Origin: CBDCWA01 sp965223255
GTDB lineage: Bacteria; Pseudomonadota; Alphaproteobacteria; Rhizobiales; Hyphomicrobiaceae
Length of the DNA: 64,000 nucleotides
Assembly (NCBI GenBank): GCA_965223255.1
Contig: CBDCWA010000004.1
Location: 496,001 to 560,000, forward strand
Direction of reading: 5' to 3'
In this document: in pieces, positions 45,924-54,593 of the stretch
Position numbering within the stretch: the first letter of the stretch is position 1
How the letters are laid out: every line of letters starts with the position of its first letter
Notes under the pieces: generated by a model
What the model was told of the DNA's origin: nothing
Databases searched by the model: none
Seen by the model: only the letters and a program-made list of their open reading frames with translations
Program-made: the position numbers and the translations under genes

Positions 45924-46018
45924 GTGCGCGGTCCATTTGGAGGCGCATCAGACCGGTCCGGGCAAAGACTTGACGGGCCACAATATCCACTCGTTGCTTC
46001 AATTGGAGGACAGTGATG
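45924..46018 (+). promoter_or_regulatory. ROSE-like RNA thermometer in the hsp20 leader
   Basis: The leader folds into three hairpins by eye. The last covers the ribosome site: CACT (45988-45991) pairs with AGTG (46012-46015), GTT (45993-45995) with GAC (46009-46011), and CTTC (45997-46000) with GGAG (46005-46008), leaving a bulged G at 45996. The TTGCT element with bulged G opposite the Shine-Dalgarno is the hallmark of ROSE elements that control small heat-shock genes in rhizobia. The stem ends directly before the ATG. Confidence 0.65.
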
Positions 46019-46459
46019 CGACATTTTGATTTATCCCCCCTATTCCGTTCAACCATCGGCTTCGACCATCTCGCAGATTTGCTCGATTCTATGCCCAGTG
46101 CTGGCAGTGACGGCGGTTTTCCGCCCTATAACATCGAGCGCCTCGGCGAGAACCAGTATCGCATAACCATGGCCGTTGCCGGCTTTGGCCGTGAAGACAT
46201 TTCGGTCGAAGTCAAAGAAGGGCTGTTGACGGTTAAAGGCGAAAAGAAAGGTGATGGCGACAAGCGCGAATTTATTCATCGCGGTATCGCCGAACGATCC
46301 TTTACCCGGACCTTCCGCCTTGAAGAGCATGTCGAAGCGGAAGCAGCCGATCTGAAGGATGGTCTGCTGCATGTAGATCTCGTACGGGTTATACCCGAAG
46401 CGATGAAGCCACGACGGATCGAAATCGGCAAGCCGGCCGCTACTCAGATCGAAGCTTGA
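46016..46459 (+). CDS. Hsp20 small heat-shock chaperone
   Basis: Holdase chaperone, 147 residues, class A/IbpA-like. N-terminal FDLSPLFRSTIGFDHLADLLD, alpha-crystallin domain about 35-130 with YNIERLGENQYRITMAVAGF, LTVKGEKK, and AERSFTRTFRLEEHVEAEAADLKDGLLHVDL, and a C-terminal extension containing RRIEIGK (an IxI-like end motif). ATG 46016 directly follows the thermometer stem; GGAGGA is buried in it. Expected to be induced by heat at both transcription and translation. Confidence 0.95.
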   Translation: MRHFDLSPLFRSTIGFDHLADLLDSMPSAGSDGGFPPYNIERLGENQYRITMAVAGFGREDISVEVKEGLLTVKGEKKGDGDKREFIHRGIAERSFTRTFRLEEHVEAEAADLKDGLLHVDLVRVIPEAMKPRRIEIGKPAATQIEA

Positions 46460-46497
46460 GGTACGGCGCGTAAGACTCCGAATTAGTAACCGAAACA

Positions 46498-46536
46498 CAG
46501 AGCGGCGGGTATGGATCTCTATGCCCGCCGTCTCTG
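46498..46536. terminator. hairpin between convergent hsp20 and doxX
   Basis: CAGAG-c-GGCGGG pairs with CCCGCC-gt-CTCTG around a 14-base centre, a strong stem just after hsp20. T-runs are poor on both strands (GTGTTT on the minus strand), so a shared, weakly intrinsic terminator is likely. Confidence 0.5.
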
Positions 46537-46561
46537 CGTTGCAAATTCAATCGTCGAAGCC

Positions 46562-47029
46562 TCATGCCTTACGAGCGTCCAGGCCCAGGAGAAAATCGAG
46601 CGAAAACCGCCCCGGCCCATGCGTGAGGATCACCAGTAGCGCCGCCGCCCACAAACCATGCACGATGTAAGCGCTCGGAATAACAAAAATCTGGATGACC
46701 AGCGTCATAAGGATGAGCGGCACAGCAACCAAACGCGATAGCAAGCCCGCCATCAAAAGTGGCGGCAGCAGCAACTCCGCATTTGTCGCCAGATAAGCGG
46801 CCAATTCCGGCGGCAAAACCGGAAGTTTCCAATCATTCTCGAAAAGATAAAACGTCGTGCTCTTCACCTTGAACACAGATGGCGGGAAGAGATTGATGCC
46901 AAAGCCATCAAACTTGTTCAATCCCGATTTGAAAAACACCATACCGATGGCCAAGCGCGCGATCAGCGCGACAATGTCATGCGGAAATGCACCAAGCGCC
47001 CGATTGATAGACCTGATAAGACTGACCAT
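46562..47029 (-). CDS. DoxX-family membrane protein of the bufferin operon
   Basis: Four-helix inner-membrane protein of 155 residues with LIARLAIGMVFFKSGLNKFDGFG near the N-terminus, typical of DoxX. GGGAG seven bases before ATG 47029 supports this start over 47083. It is the last gene of the DUF2282-DUF692-DUF2063-DoxX set. In bufferin clusters DoxX is a frequent fourth gene, thought to deal with thiol or quinone redox state near the membrane. Function here is inferred from context. Confidence 0.88.
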   Translation of the reverse strand: MVSLIRSINRALGAFPHDIVALIARLAIGMVFFKSGLNKFDGFGINLFPPSVFKVKSTTFYLFENDWKLPVLPPELAAYLATNAELLLPPLLMAGLLSRLVAVPLILMTLVIQIFVIPSAYIVHGLWAAALLVILTHGPGRFSLDFLLGLDARKA

Positions 47030-47070
47030 ACGTCTGCTCCCCCATGGTTGGTCAACATTGTTGTTAGTGG

Positions 47071-47829
47071 TTAAGCCGACCAATCGACAAATGCACCATG
47101 CTCCAACATCATCGTCAGTGCAAATGTCAGATCGAATGTCGAATCCTCGCTGAGCGCCGCGCTGACAGCGGCGCCAAGCGTCTCGCCCTGCTTGAGTTTC
47201 TGGTTGAAGATTGCCACACCTTCCGGAACAGGCACGATTGCAACGTCAAGAGCAGGCCTGACGATCAACGCCGACTCTCCTGCGCCATCGAGTTCAATCT
47301 CCTCCACGTCATCATCGTGCGTATTTGTGCGCCAGATCGACACGACACGATAGCGCGATGTCAGAACATGCATCGCTGGATGCGCAACGAATGTTAGAGA
47401 CTGCGCGTCACCCGCCAAAGCAGGTGCCAAATCATCGCTGGACAGAGGCTCAGCATCGCCCGCATAGAACGCTTGGCCCTGCAGCCATTCAAGCCGCGCC
47501 ACATCAGCCAGATAGGGCACATCGCCCACCGGCTCGAACGCGGATAGAAATTCTCCAAACGTCTCGCCATACGCCATAAGCACCGGCGACTTCGGCGGTG
47601 ATTGTGCAATATATGCTCGCGCGATCGCCCGAAAGAACTCTTTTCCGACCAGCCGTTTGACAACCGGAAAAATCGCTTCCAGAGCATCGGCAAGACTGTG
47701 AAAGACGTTGTTGCGATAGACATTAAATCGCCGCTCGGGATAAGCAGACGAAACACTTGTGAGGCCGCCGGGTAATTTTTGGTCGCTATTGAGGAGCGCC
47801 TCGACAAAGACCTGCTGGTACTCAGCCAT
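47071..47829 (-). CDS. bufC: DUF2063 partner protein of the MNIO enzyme (BufC-like)
   Basis: A 252-aa protein: N-terminal DUF2063 (putative DNA-binding by Pfam name, about 5-90) with SVSSAYPERRFNVYRNNVFHSLADALEAIFPVVKRLVGKEFF, then a second alpha/beta part. In MNIO RiPP systems this partner brings the precursor to the DUF692 enzyme; the DNA-binding name is not thought to reflect its job. Its start overlaps the end of bufB by 8 bases, so they are co-translated. Confidence 0.9.
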   Translation of the reverse strand: MAEYQQVFVEALLNSDQKLPGGLTSVSSAYPERRFNVYRNNVFHSLADALEAIFPVVKRLVGKEFFRAIARAYIAQSPPKSPVLMAYGETFGEFLSAFEPVGDVPYLADVARLEWLQGQAFYAGDAEPLSSDDLAPALAGDAQSLTFVAHPAMHVLTSRYRVVSIWRTNTHDDDVEEIELDGAGESALIVRPALDVAIVPVPEGVAIFNQKLKQGETLGAAVSAALSEDSTFDLTFALTMMLEHGAFVDWSA

Positions 47830-48694
47830 ATCGCACCTCCGCCATACTTTCGCGGCTGAGATAATCGTTCGCCATTTTGGCCTCCAATACCAGGACAGAC
47901 CAGGGCGGCAGATTGCTGTCGCGCTCGATCAATATTGGCTTCGGCCCGGTCAGCATCAGCGTCGTCTCGAGCAGCGCCCAGACAGCCTGCGCGATCGGTG
48001 CATCATGCGAATCGATCAATAACCGCGCGCCACCGTCATCAACATCTTCGCCGAAACCCGCCAGATGCAATTCTTGTACGGCGGCAACCGGAAAGCGCAT
48101 GAGATAATCGCTCGCACAATAGCCGTGATTGGTCGCGGAGACGTAGACATTGTTGACGTCAAGCAAAAGTCCGCACCCGCTGCGTTTCGAGACCTCTGTA
48201 ATGAACGTCACTTCGTCCATCTCGGAGGCTTCGAATTGCAAATAGGTCGACGGATTCTCAAGCAAGATCTGGCGCCCAAGACTGTTCTGAATCTGATCGA
48301 TATGGACACACACCCGTTGCAAGACGTCGTGGGTATACGGCACCGGCAATAGGTCGTTCAGATATCCGACCGTATGCGTCGACCACGCCAGATGCTCCGA
48401 CACCAGTCCCGGCTGATAGCGGTCACAGACTGTTTTCAGCCGCGCCAGGTGCACTGGATCGATGCCGCACTCAGCCCCTATCGACAAGCCGACGCCATGG
48501 ATTGACAGCGGATAGTTTTCGCGGATGCGCGTGAGATAGTGATGCGGCTGGCCGCCGGCACACATATAGTTCTCAGCATGCACTTCGAACCACTGCGCGC
48601 CCTTTGCACCGCCCAGAATATCGTCGAAGTGCTCTGCCTTGAGGCCGACCCCGGCACCAGCCGGGATCAGCATATTTGAAACCGAATCAGGCAT
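47822..48694 (-). CDS. bufB: DUF692 multinuclear iron oxidase, bufferin maturase (BufB-like)
   Basis: TIM-barrel iron enzyme (MNIO) of 290 residues that modifies cysteines of the neighbouring precursor. Probable metal ligands and conserved segments are all visible: FEVHAENY (36-43), SIHGVGLSIG (64-73), LVSEHLAW, LLENPSTYL, LLLDVNNVYVSATNHG, ELHLAGF, LIDSHDAPI and LIERDSNLPPW. In studied relatives the enzyme converts two cysteines to 5-thiooxazole groups that bind copper. Lies 14 bases after the precursor gene. Family is secure; the precise modification is inferred. Confidence 0.93.
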   Translation of the reverse strand: MPDSVSNMLIPAGAGVGLKAEHFDDILGGAKGAQWFEVHAENYMCAGGQPHHYLTRIRENYPLSIHGVGLSIGAECGIDPVHLARLKTVCDRYQPGLVSEHLAWSTHTVGYLNDLLPVPYTHDVLQRVCVHIDQIQNSLGRQILLENPSTYLQFEASEMDEVTFITEVSKRSGCGLLLDVNNVYVSATNHGYCASDYLMRFPVAAVQELHLAGFGEDVDDGGARLLIDSHDAPIAQAVWALLETTLMLTGPKPILIERDSNLPPWSVLVLEAKMANDYLSRESMAEVRYG

Positions 48695-48708
48695 GGCCTG
48701 CGATCAAA

Positions 48709-49056
48709 TTAGCCGGCGCTGCAGCCTTGAGCCTTGCCATTGTAATTCTTATCGGCCGGCTGATTATCGATGCACTTCAGGCTGCCTTTCGTCCCGATCG
48801 CAGTCTTGATGGATGTGCACGTGCCGGCTTTGACAAGCGACCAGGCATTGCCTTGATAATCGACAGTTGAAGTCCCCTCGCAGGTTGTACCTGGTCCCGC
48901 TTTACAATTATTCTTACCTGCCAGCGCAACACCGTAGCATTTCTCCATCTTGTCCTGGGCTTGAACGCTGGTCGACGCGGTAAAACCGAGGCTAATTGCG
49001 GCAGCTAGACTGCTAGCCAATGCGACATTTGACACCTTCTTCGTGGTTGCGGCCAT
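48709..49056 (-). CDS. bufA: DUF2282 bufferin precursor (BufA1-like RiPP)
   Basis: Precursor of a ribosomally made copper-binding peptide, 115 residues. A Sec signal peptide (about 1-34) with SLAAAISLGFTAS and cleavage near VQAQ. The core has the four usual cysteines: C40 (MEKCYGVA), C51 (NNCKAG), C59 (TTCEGT) and C80 (AGTCTS), with STVDYQGNAWSLV between. Two further cysteines, C95 (LKCID) and C112 (QGCSA), sit in an extended C-terminal tail. AGGAGG lies seven bases before the ATG. First gene of the operon; in Caulobacter the equivalent is under an ECF sigma factor, but no such site is obvious here. Confidence 0.92.
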   Translation of the reverse strand: MAATTKKVSNVALASSLAAAISLGFTASTSVQAQDKMEKCYGVALAGKNNCKAGPGTTCEGTSTVDYQGNAWSLVKAGTCTSIKTAIGTKGSLKCIDNQPADKNYNGKAQGCSAG

Positions 49057-49846
49057 GTTATTCCTCCTGGATCAAACGGATCAATTTACCAAACAGTGAA
49101 AACACCGCCTTTGTGTCTTGGACCTGAGCAGCGGCGAGCACCGACCTAACCAAGCAATTGACACGACATCCAGACGCGCCCGGTAAACTCGTCTTGAGGA
49201 CCGCGTGATTGGAACTCTAATTGTCTGAGATCATTGAGATTATACGATTATCGCAAGCATTCACTAAGACGTGAGAAGCGCCGTTATTCGCCCCTCTGGC
49301 ACATAATGCCCGACGAGTTGGCTCAACCACCTAGCCGCCGGCACCAAGGCTCCCGCGAGGAGACCATCAAATGCATGGCGCAACGCAGCTGTTTACCACC
49401 CCCTATTAGCGCGTTTCGGCCTAAGGGACGGCTTGTCTCAACCGGCAAAATCTGCTTAATTCTCGGGCAAAAGGTCAGCATCCCTGTCCTTTTCTCTCGG
49501 TTGTCGTGCGCTGGTCTGCGCCCGCACGAAGTTGAGGAAATCTGGCGGGGAGCCAAGACCGTAAAAAGAATTTCGAGGGTACAGTGAGCCAGGCATCCAC
49601 GCCGGTGGTATTGAACTACACCACGGGGCGTCGGATGGCGACTGTTTGGCGACGATTGCCCCCCTCATTGCCTGGAGCGCGTGCACGCCGCACCGGCTTG
49701 GTCACAAGGGCCGACGTGCAGTTGACGTGCCTTCACTGATCGGCCAGCGGGCCCCCGCGACATTGCCTGCCTGCACTTGGCCGCTAGGCGTAGAGAATGA
49801 TTTTTAGGCCCCTTAATTTTCAACGGGCTTTTCGAAGAGGACGAAG
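49057..49846. other. long intergenic region between bufA and gltB
   Basis: About 790 bases that separate two divergent operons. It contains several open frames of 76-117 codons on both strands, none with a start site, motif or composition that I would defend. No tRNA, terminator or clear promoter was found. An ACGTG repeat pair is near 49715-49728. Expect the promoters of both operons here, and possibly an sRNA. Confidence 0.5.
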
Positions 49847-52800
49847 ATGGAAAAGAGCCCTCGCTCACAACGATATCTGCCACAGGTACGTGCAGCCGGA
49901 CTTTTTGATCCGAACATGGAGCGCGATGCCTGCGGCGTCGGTTTCATTGCTGATATGGAGGGCAAACGCAGCAATCGCATTATCCAGGATGCACTATTCA
50001 TCCTTGAGAACCTCGAACACCGCGGCGCCGTTGGCGCTGATCCCTTGTCCGGCGACGGCGCTGGCATCCTGCTTCAGATTCCACACGCGTTCTTTGCCGC
50101 CGAATGCAAGGCGCTCGGCTTCGAACTTCCACCACAGGGTCAATACGCTGTCGGCCAATTGTTCTTACCCCAGGACGACCGGCTTGCCGCTAATTGTGAA
50201 CGCATTTGGGCCCGCGTCTTCCGCGATGAAGGCCTGGAAATTATTGGTTGGCGACCAGTGCCTGTCGACAATTCATGTTTATCCGACATGGTGCGCTCCA
50301 GCGAACCGCGCCATCGCCAGGTCTTTGTCCGCCGCCCTGAAAACGTCGACGACGACGAATTTGAGCGCCGTCTCTACATTTGCCGCAAGGTCGCCTCCAA
50401 CACCGTCCATCGCACCTATGAAGGGCGTAATATCAATCATTACACGGTGAGCCTTTCAGGCCGCACGGTTGTCTACAAGGGGATGTTCTTGTCCTACCAG
50501 GTCAAGGCCTATTATCTCGATCTCCAAGACAAACGCATTGAATCGGCTTTGGCTCTCGTCCACCAACGCTTTTCTACCAACACTTTCCCTTCCTGGAACT
50601 TGGCGCACCCTTACCGCATGATTGCGCATAATGGCGAAATCAACACGCTGCGCGGCAATGTTAACTGGATGGCGGCACGCCAGGCATCGGTCTCATCACC
50701 GTTGTTCGGCGACAACATATCAAAGCTGTGGCCGCTGTCTTATGAAGGCCAGTCTGACACCGCCTGCTTTGACAATGCTTTGGAGTTTTTGACCATGGGC
50801 GGTTATGGCCTGGCCCATGCAGCGATGATGCTGATCCCGGAAGCCTGGGCCGGCAATCCCTTGATGGATGCCAACCGTCGCGCCTTTTATGAATATCATG
50901 CCTCCTTGATGGAGCCCTGGGACGGCCCGGCAGCCGTTGCCTTCACCGATGGTCGCCAGATCGGCGCCACCCTCGACCGCAACGGTCTGCGTCCTGCACG
51001 TTATCTGGTAACCAAGGACAATCGGGTCATCATGGCTTCGGAAGCCGGCGTCTTGCCGGTACCGGAAAACGAAATCGCCCAAAAGTGGCGTTTACAGCCC
51101 GGCAAGATGCTTCTGATCGATCTCGAAAAAGGATGCATCATTTCGGATGAGGAATTGAAACAAGAGTTGTGCAGCCGTCACCCCTATGAGACCTGGCTCA
51201 GCAAGACCCAGATTAAGGTCTCCGATCTACCGCTACCAGCTGGTGCCGCTGGGGACGACCGCGCGAACATTCCCTTGCTCGATTTGCAGCAAGCATTTGG
51301 CTACAGCCAGGAAAGCCTCAAGTTTCTGATGGCCCCGATGGCGGCCACCGGCCAGGAAGCCATCGGGTCAATGGGTACTGACACGCCGCTCTCAGCGCTT
51401 TCGAACAAGTCGAAGCTGCTGCACACCTACTTCAAGCAGAACTTTGCTCAGGTCACCAACCCACCGATTGACCCCATTCGCGAAGAGTTGGTTATGAGCC
51501 TCGTCTCGTTCATCGGCCCGCGCCCCAATATTCTCGATTTGAAGGGTACGGCGAAGCAAAAGCGGCTGGAAGTCTATCAGCCAATCCTCACCAACAGGGA
51601 ACTGGAACGGATTCGCCAGATCGGTCTCGTAGCGGATAATGAGTTTACCTCGATCACTATCGACATTACCTATCCAGCTGACCAGGGGGCGGAGGGTATG
51701 GCCAATGCGGTCGGTGTCATTTGCGCCGAAGCAGAAGAGGCCGTCCGCTCGCGCGATTACAATATCATAATTCTGTCTGATCGTGCCGTTGGACCTGAAC
51801 GCATCCCCATTCCATCATTGTTGGCAACGTCCGCCGTCCACCATCATTTGATTCGCCAGGGTCTCAGGACCTCGGTCGGCCTCGTTGTCGAAACCGGCGA
51901 AGCGCATGAGGTCCATCAATTCGCAACACTGGCCGGTTATGGTGCAGAAGCGATTAATCCTTACCTGGCGTTCCAAACACTTTCCGCAGTGATAACCGCG
52001 CTGGATGAACCCATCAGCCAAAAAGAGGCGATCAATCGCTACATCAAGGCGATCGACAAAGGTCTTTTGAAAGTGATGTCCAAGATGGGCATCTCGACCT
52101 ATCAATCCTATTGCGGTGCTCAGATTTTCGATGCTGTCGGGCTTAAGTCACCGTTTGTCGAGCGTTACTTCACCGGCACCCATACGCAGATCGAAGGTGT
52201 TGGCATGCGCGAAATCGCGCTTGAGACTTTCGAGCGCCATCGCCTCGCGTTCGGCAACGACCCCACTTTGGAGAACGCTCTCGAGGTTGGCGGCGAATAT
52301 GCCTACCGTATCCGTGGCGAAGCGCATATGTGGCGGCCAAATGTCATTGCGGATCTCCAGCATGCAGTTCGCGGCACCGATCCGGAGGACGCCAAGAGCG
52401 GCAAGATTCCGCAAAAGTACCGCGATTACGTTGAGCAAGTCGATCGCCAATCGGAAACGCTGATGACGATGCGCGGCCTGTTCCGACTGAAGTCTGCACA
52501 AGAGGCCGGGCGTACGCCAATCCCGCTTGAAAAAGTCGAGCCAGCAGCCAATATCGTCAAGCGCTTTGCAACGGGCGCCATGAGCTTTGGTTCCATCAGC
52601 CGTGAAGCGCATACTAACCTTGCCATTGCCATGAACCGCATTGGCGGGCGTTCCAACACCGGCGAAGGTGGCGAAGAACCGGACCGCTTTGTGCCCAAGC
52701 CAAACGGCGACAGCATGCGCTCAGCGATCAAGCAGGTCGCCTCTGGCCGCTTCGGTGTCACCACCGAATACCTGGTCAACTCGGACATGATGCAAATCAA

Positions 52801-54577
52801 AATGGCCCAAGGCGCCAAGCCAGGCGAAGGCGGCCAGCTGCCCGGTCACAAGGTCGACCAGACGATTGCCAAGGTGCGCCATTCGACGCCTGGTGTCGGC
52901 CTGATCTCGCCACCCCCACACCACGATATTTATTCGATCGAGGATTTGGCGCAGCTGATTTTCGACCTCAAGAATACGAATCCGGCCGGCGATGTGTCCG
53001 TCAAACTCGTCTCGGAGGTTGGCGTTGGCACCGTCGCCGCAGGGGTTGCCAAGGCACGCGCCGATCATGTCACTATTTCCGGTTTTGAAGGCGGCACGGG
53101 TGCCTCCCCTTTGACATCGATTAAGCACGCCGGTTCGCCATGGGAAATCGGTCTTGCCGAAACCCATCAGACGCTGGTTGAAAATCACCTGCGCGGGCGC
53201 ATTGCCGTCCAGGTCGACGGCGGTCTTAGAACCGGTCGCGATGTTGTCATCGGCGCGCTATTGGGCGCCGATGAATTCGGATTTGCCACCGCACCGTTGA
53301 TTGCATCCGGTTGCCTGATGATGCGCAAGTGCCATCTCAACACCTGTCCGGTCGGCATTGCCACACAAGACGAAGTGCTGCGGGCACGCTTCAAAGGGAA
53401 ACCTGAGCATGTGGTGAATTACTTCTTCTTTGTTGCCGAAGAAGTACGCGAGTTCATGGCCGCCATGGGCTTTGCCACCTTTGATGAAATGATCGGTCAA
53501 TCGCAGATGCTCGATAAGGATTATGCGATCGCCCACTGGAAAGCACAGGGCCTGGATTTTCAAAAGCTGTTTCACAAGCCCCGCGTCCCCGATACTGTGG
53601 CAATCCACAATTGCGAGCGCCAGGACCATGGCCTGGACAAGATTCTGGACAACAAATTGATCGAGATTGCCAAGCCGGCATTAGAGGAAAAAAAGCCGGT
53701 CAAGCAGGAACTCACAATCAAAAACACAGACCGCACGACCGGCGCCATGCTCTCCGGCAAGATCGCCGCCAAATACGGCCATGAGGGGTTAGCTGAAGAT
53801 GCCATCTGGTTGACTTTGGAAGGCACGGCCGGCCAAAGTTTTGGGGCCTGGGGTGCGCATGGCCTGACATTGGACTTGGTTGGCGAAGCCAATGACTATG
53901 TCGGCAAAGGGCTCTCTGGCGCCAAGCTGATTGTCCGCCCTCATCCGCAATCGGGCATCGTGCCGGAAGACAGCATCATCGTTGGCAACACCGTTCTGTA
54001 TGGCGCAATCACAGGCGAGTGTTATTTCCGCGGCATCGCAGGGGAACGCTTTGCCGTCCGCAATTCAGGCGCCGTTGCCGTTGTCGAAGGCACCGGCGAT
54101 CATGGCTGCGAGTATATGACCGGCGGTGTCGTCGTCGTACTTGGCAACACCGGGCGCAACTTCGCTGCCGGCATGTCCGGCGGGATTGCCTACGTTCTCG
54201 ATGAAGCCGATGATTTCGAGCAGAAGTGCAACCTCACGATGATCGACCTGGAACCGATAGCCGCCGAGGCCGCCGTAATGGAAAAACTATCGAACAAGGG
54301 CAGCGATCTTGAAACCCACGGTCTAGTTGATGTCATGCAAGACATGAGTGAGCAGGACGCTGAACGACTGCACCGTCTGATTTCGCGCCATCTGCACTAC
54401 ACAAATTCGCTCAAGGCGAAGACGATTCTTGAAGAATGGAACAATTGGCTGCCGAAGTTCAAGAAGGTCATGCCGATCGAATACCGTCGCGCGCTCGACG
54501 AACTGACCAAGGCCGCCGCCGCAGATACGACGGGTCTTGAAGTTTTGGAACTGGGCGTACGGCCGGGCAAGAATTGA
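49847..54577 (+). CDS. gltB: glutamate synthase, large subunit
   Basis: NADPH-dependent GOGAT large chain, 1576 residues. A 28-residue propeptide precedes the amidotransferase nucleophile C29 in MERDACGVGFIADM. Order of domains: glutaminase (30-430), central domain (about 480-780), FMN synthase domain (about 850-1230) with KPGEGGQLPG and ASPLTSIKHAGSPWEIGL, [3Fe-4S] cysteines in CLMMRKCHLNTCPVGIA, and C-terminal beta-helix (GITG-like repeats, GGVVVVLGNTGRNF). With gltD it makes two glutamates from glutamine and 2-oxoglutarate. Confidence 0.98.
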   Translation: MEKSPRSQRYLPQVRAAGLFDPNMERDACGVGFIADMEGKRSNRIIQDALFILENLEHRGAVGADPLSGDGAGILLQIPHAFFAAECKALGFELPPQGQYAVGQLFLPQDDRLAANCERIWARVFRDEGLEIIGWRPVPVDNSCLSDMVRSSEPRHRQVFVRRPENVDDDEFERRLYICRKVASNTVHRTYEGRNINHYTVSLSGRTVVYKGMFLSYQVKAYYLDLQDKRIESALALVHQRFSTNTFPSWNLAHPYRMIAHNGEINTLRGNVNWMAARQASVSSPLFGDNISKLWPLSYEGQSDTACFDNALEFLTMGGYGLAHAAMMLIPEAWAGNPLMDANRRAFYEYHASLMEPWDGPAAVAFTDGRQIGATLDRNGLRPARYLVTKDNRVIMASEAGVLPVPENEIAQKWRLQPGKMLLIDLEKGCIISDEELKQELCSRHPYETWLSKTQIKVSDLPLPAGAAGDDRANIPLLDLQQAFGYSQESLKFLMAPMAATGQEAIGSMGTDTPLSALSNKSKLLHTYFKQNFAQVTNPPIDPIREELVMSLVSFIGPRPNILDLKGTAKQKRLEVYQPILTNRELERIRQIGLVADNEFTSITIDITYPADQGAEGMANAVGVICAEAEEAVRSRDYNIIILSDRAVGPERIPIPSLLATSAVHHHLIRQGLRTSVGLVVETGEAHEVHQFATLAGYGAEAINPYLAFQTLSAVITALDEPISQKEAINRYIKAIDKGLLKVMSKMGISTYQSYCGAQIFDAVGLKSPFVERYFTGTHTQIEGVGMREIALETFERHRLAFGNDPTLENALEVGGEYAYRIRGEAHMWRPNVIADLQHAVRGTDPEDAKSGKIPQKYRDYVEQVDRQSETLMTMRGLFRLKSAQEAGRTPIPLEKVEPAANIVKRFATGAMSFGSISREAHTNLAIAMNRIGGRSNTGEGGEEPDRFVPKPNGDSMRSAIKQVASGRFGVTTEYLVNSDMMQIKMAQGAKPGEGGQLPGHKVDQTIAKVRHSTPGVGLISPPPHHDIYSIEDLAQLIFDLKNTNPAGDVSVKLVSEVGVGTVAAGVAKARADHVTISGFEGGTGASPLTSIKHAGSPWEIGLAETHQTLVENHLRGRIAVQVDGGLRTGRDVVIGALLGADEFGFATAPLIASGCLMMRKCHLNTCPVGIATQDEVLRARFKGKPEHVVNYFFFVAEEVREFMAAMGFATFDEMIGQSQMLDKDYAIAHWKAQGLDFQKLFHKPRVPDTVAIHNCERQDHGLDKILDNKLIEIAKPALEEKKPVKQELTIKNTDRTTGAMLSGKIAAKYGHEGLAEDAIWLTLEGTAGQSFGAWGAHGLTLDLVGEANDYVGKGLSGAKLIVRPHPQSGIVPEDSIIVGNTVLYGAITGECYFRGIAGERFAVRNSGAVAVVEGTGDHGCEYMTGGVVVVLGNTGRNFAAGMSGGIAYVLDEADDFEQKCNLTMIDLEPIAAEAAVMEKLSNKGSDLETHGLVDVMQDMSEQDAERLHRLISRHLHYTNSLKAKTILEEWNNWLPKFKKVMPIEYRRALDELTKAAAADTTGLEVLELGVRPGKN

Positions 54578-54593
54578 GCGACGGAAGATAACG

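Noticed and set aside
49234..49587. 117-codon plus-strand open frame before gltB
   Set aside because: TTG start, no ribosome site, no domain, odd composition; overlapping frames on the other strand are equally open.
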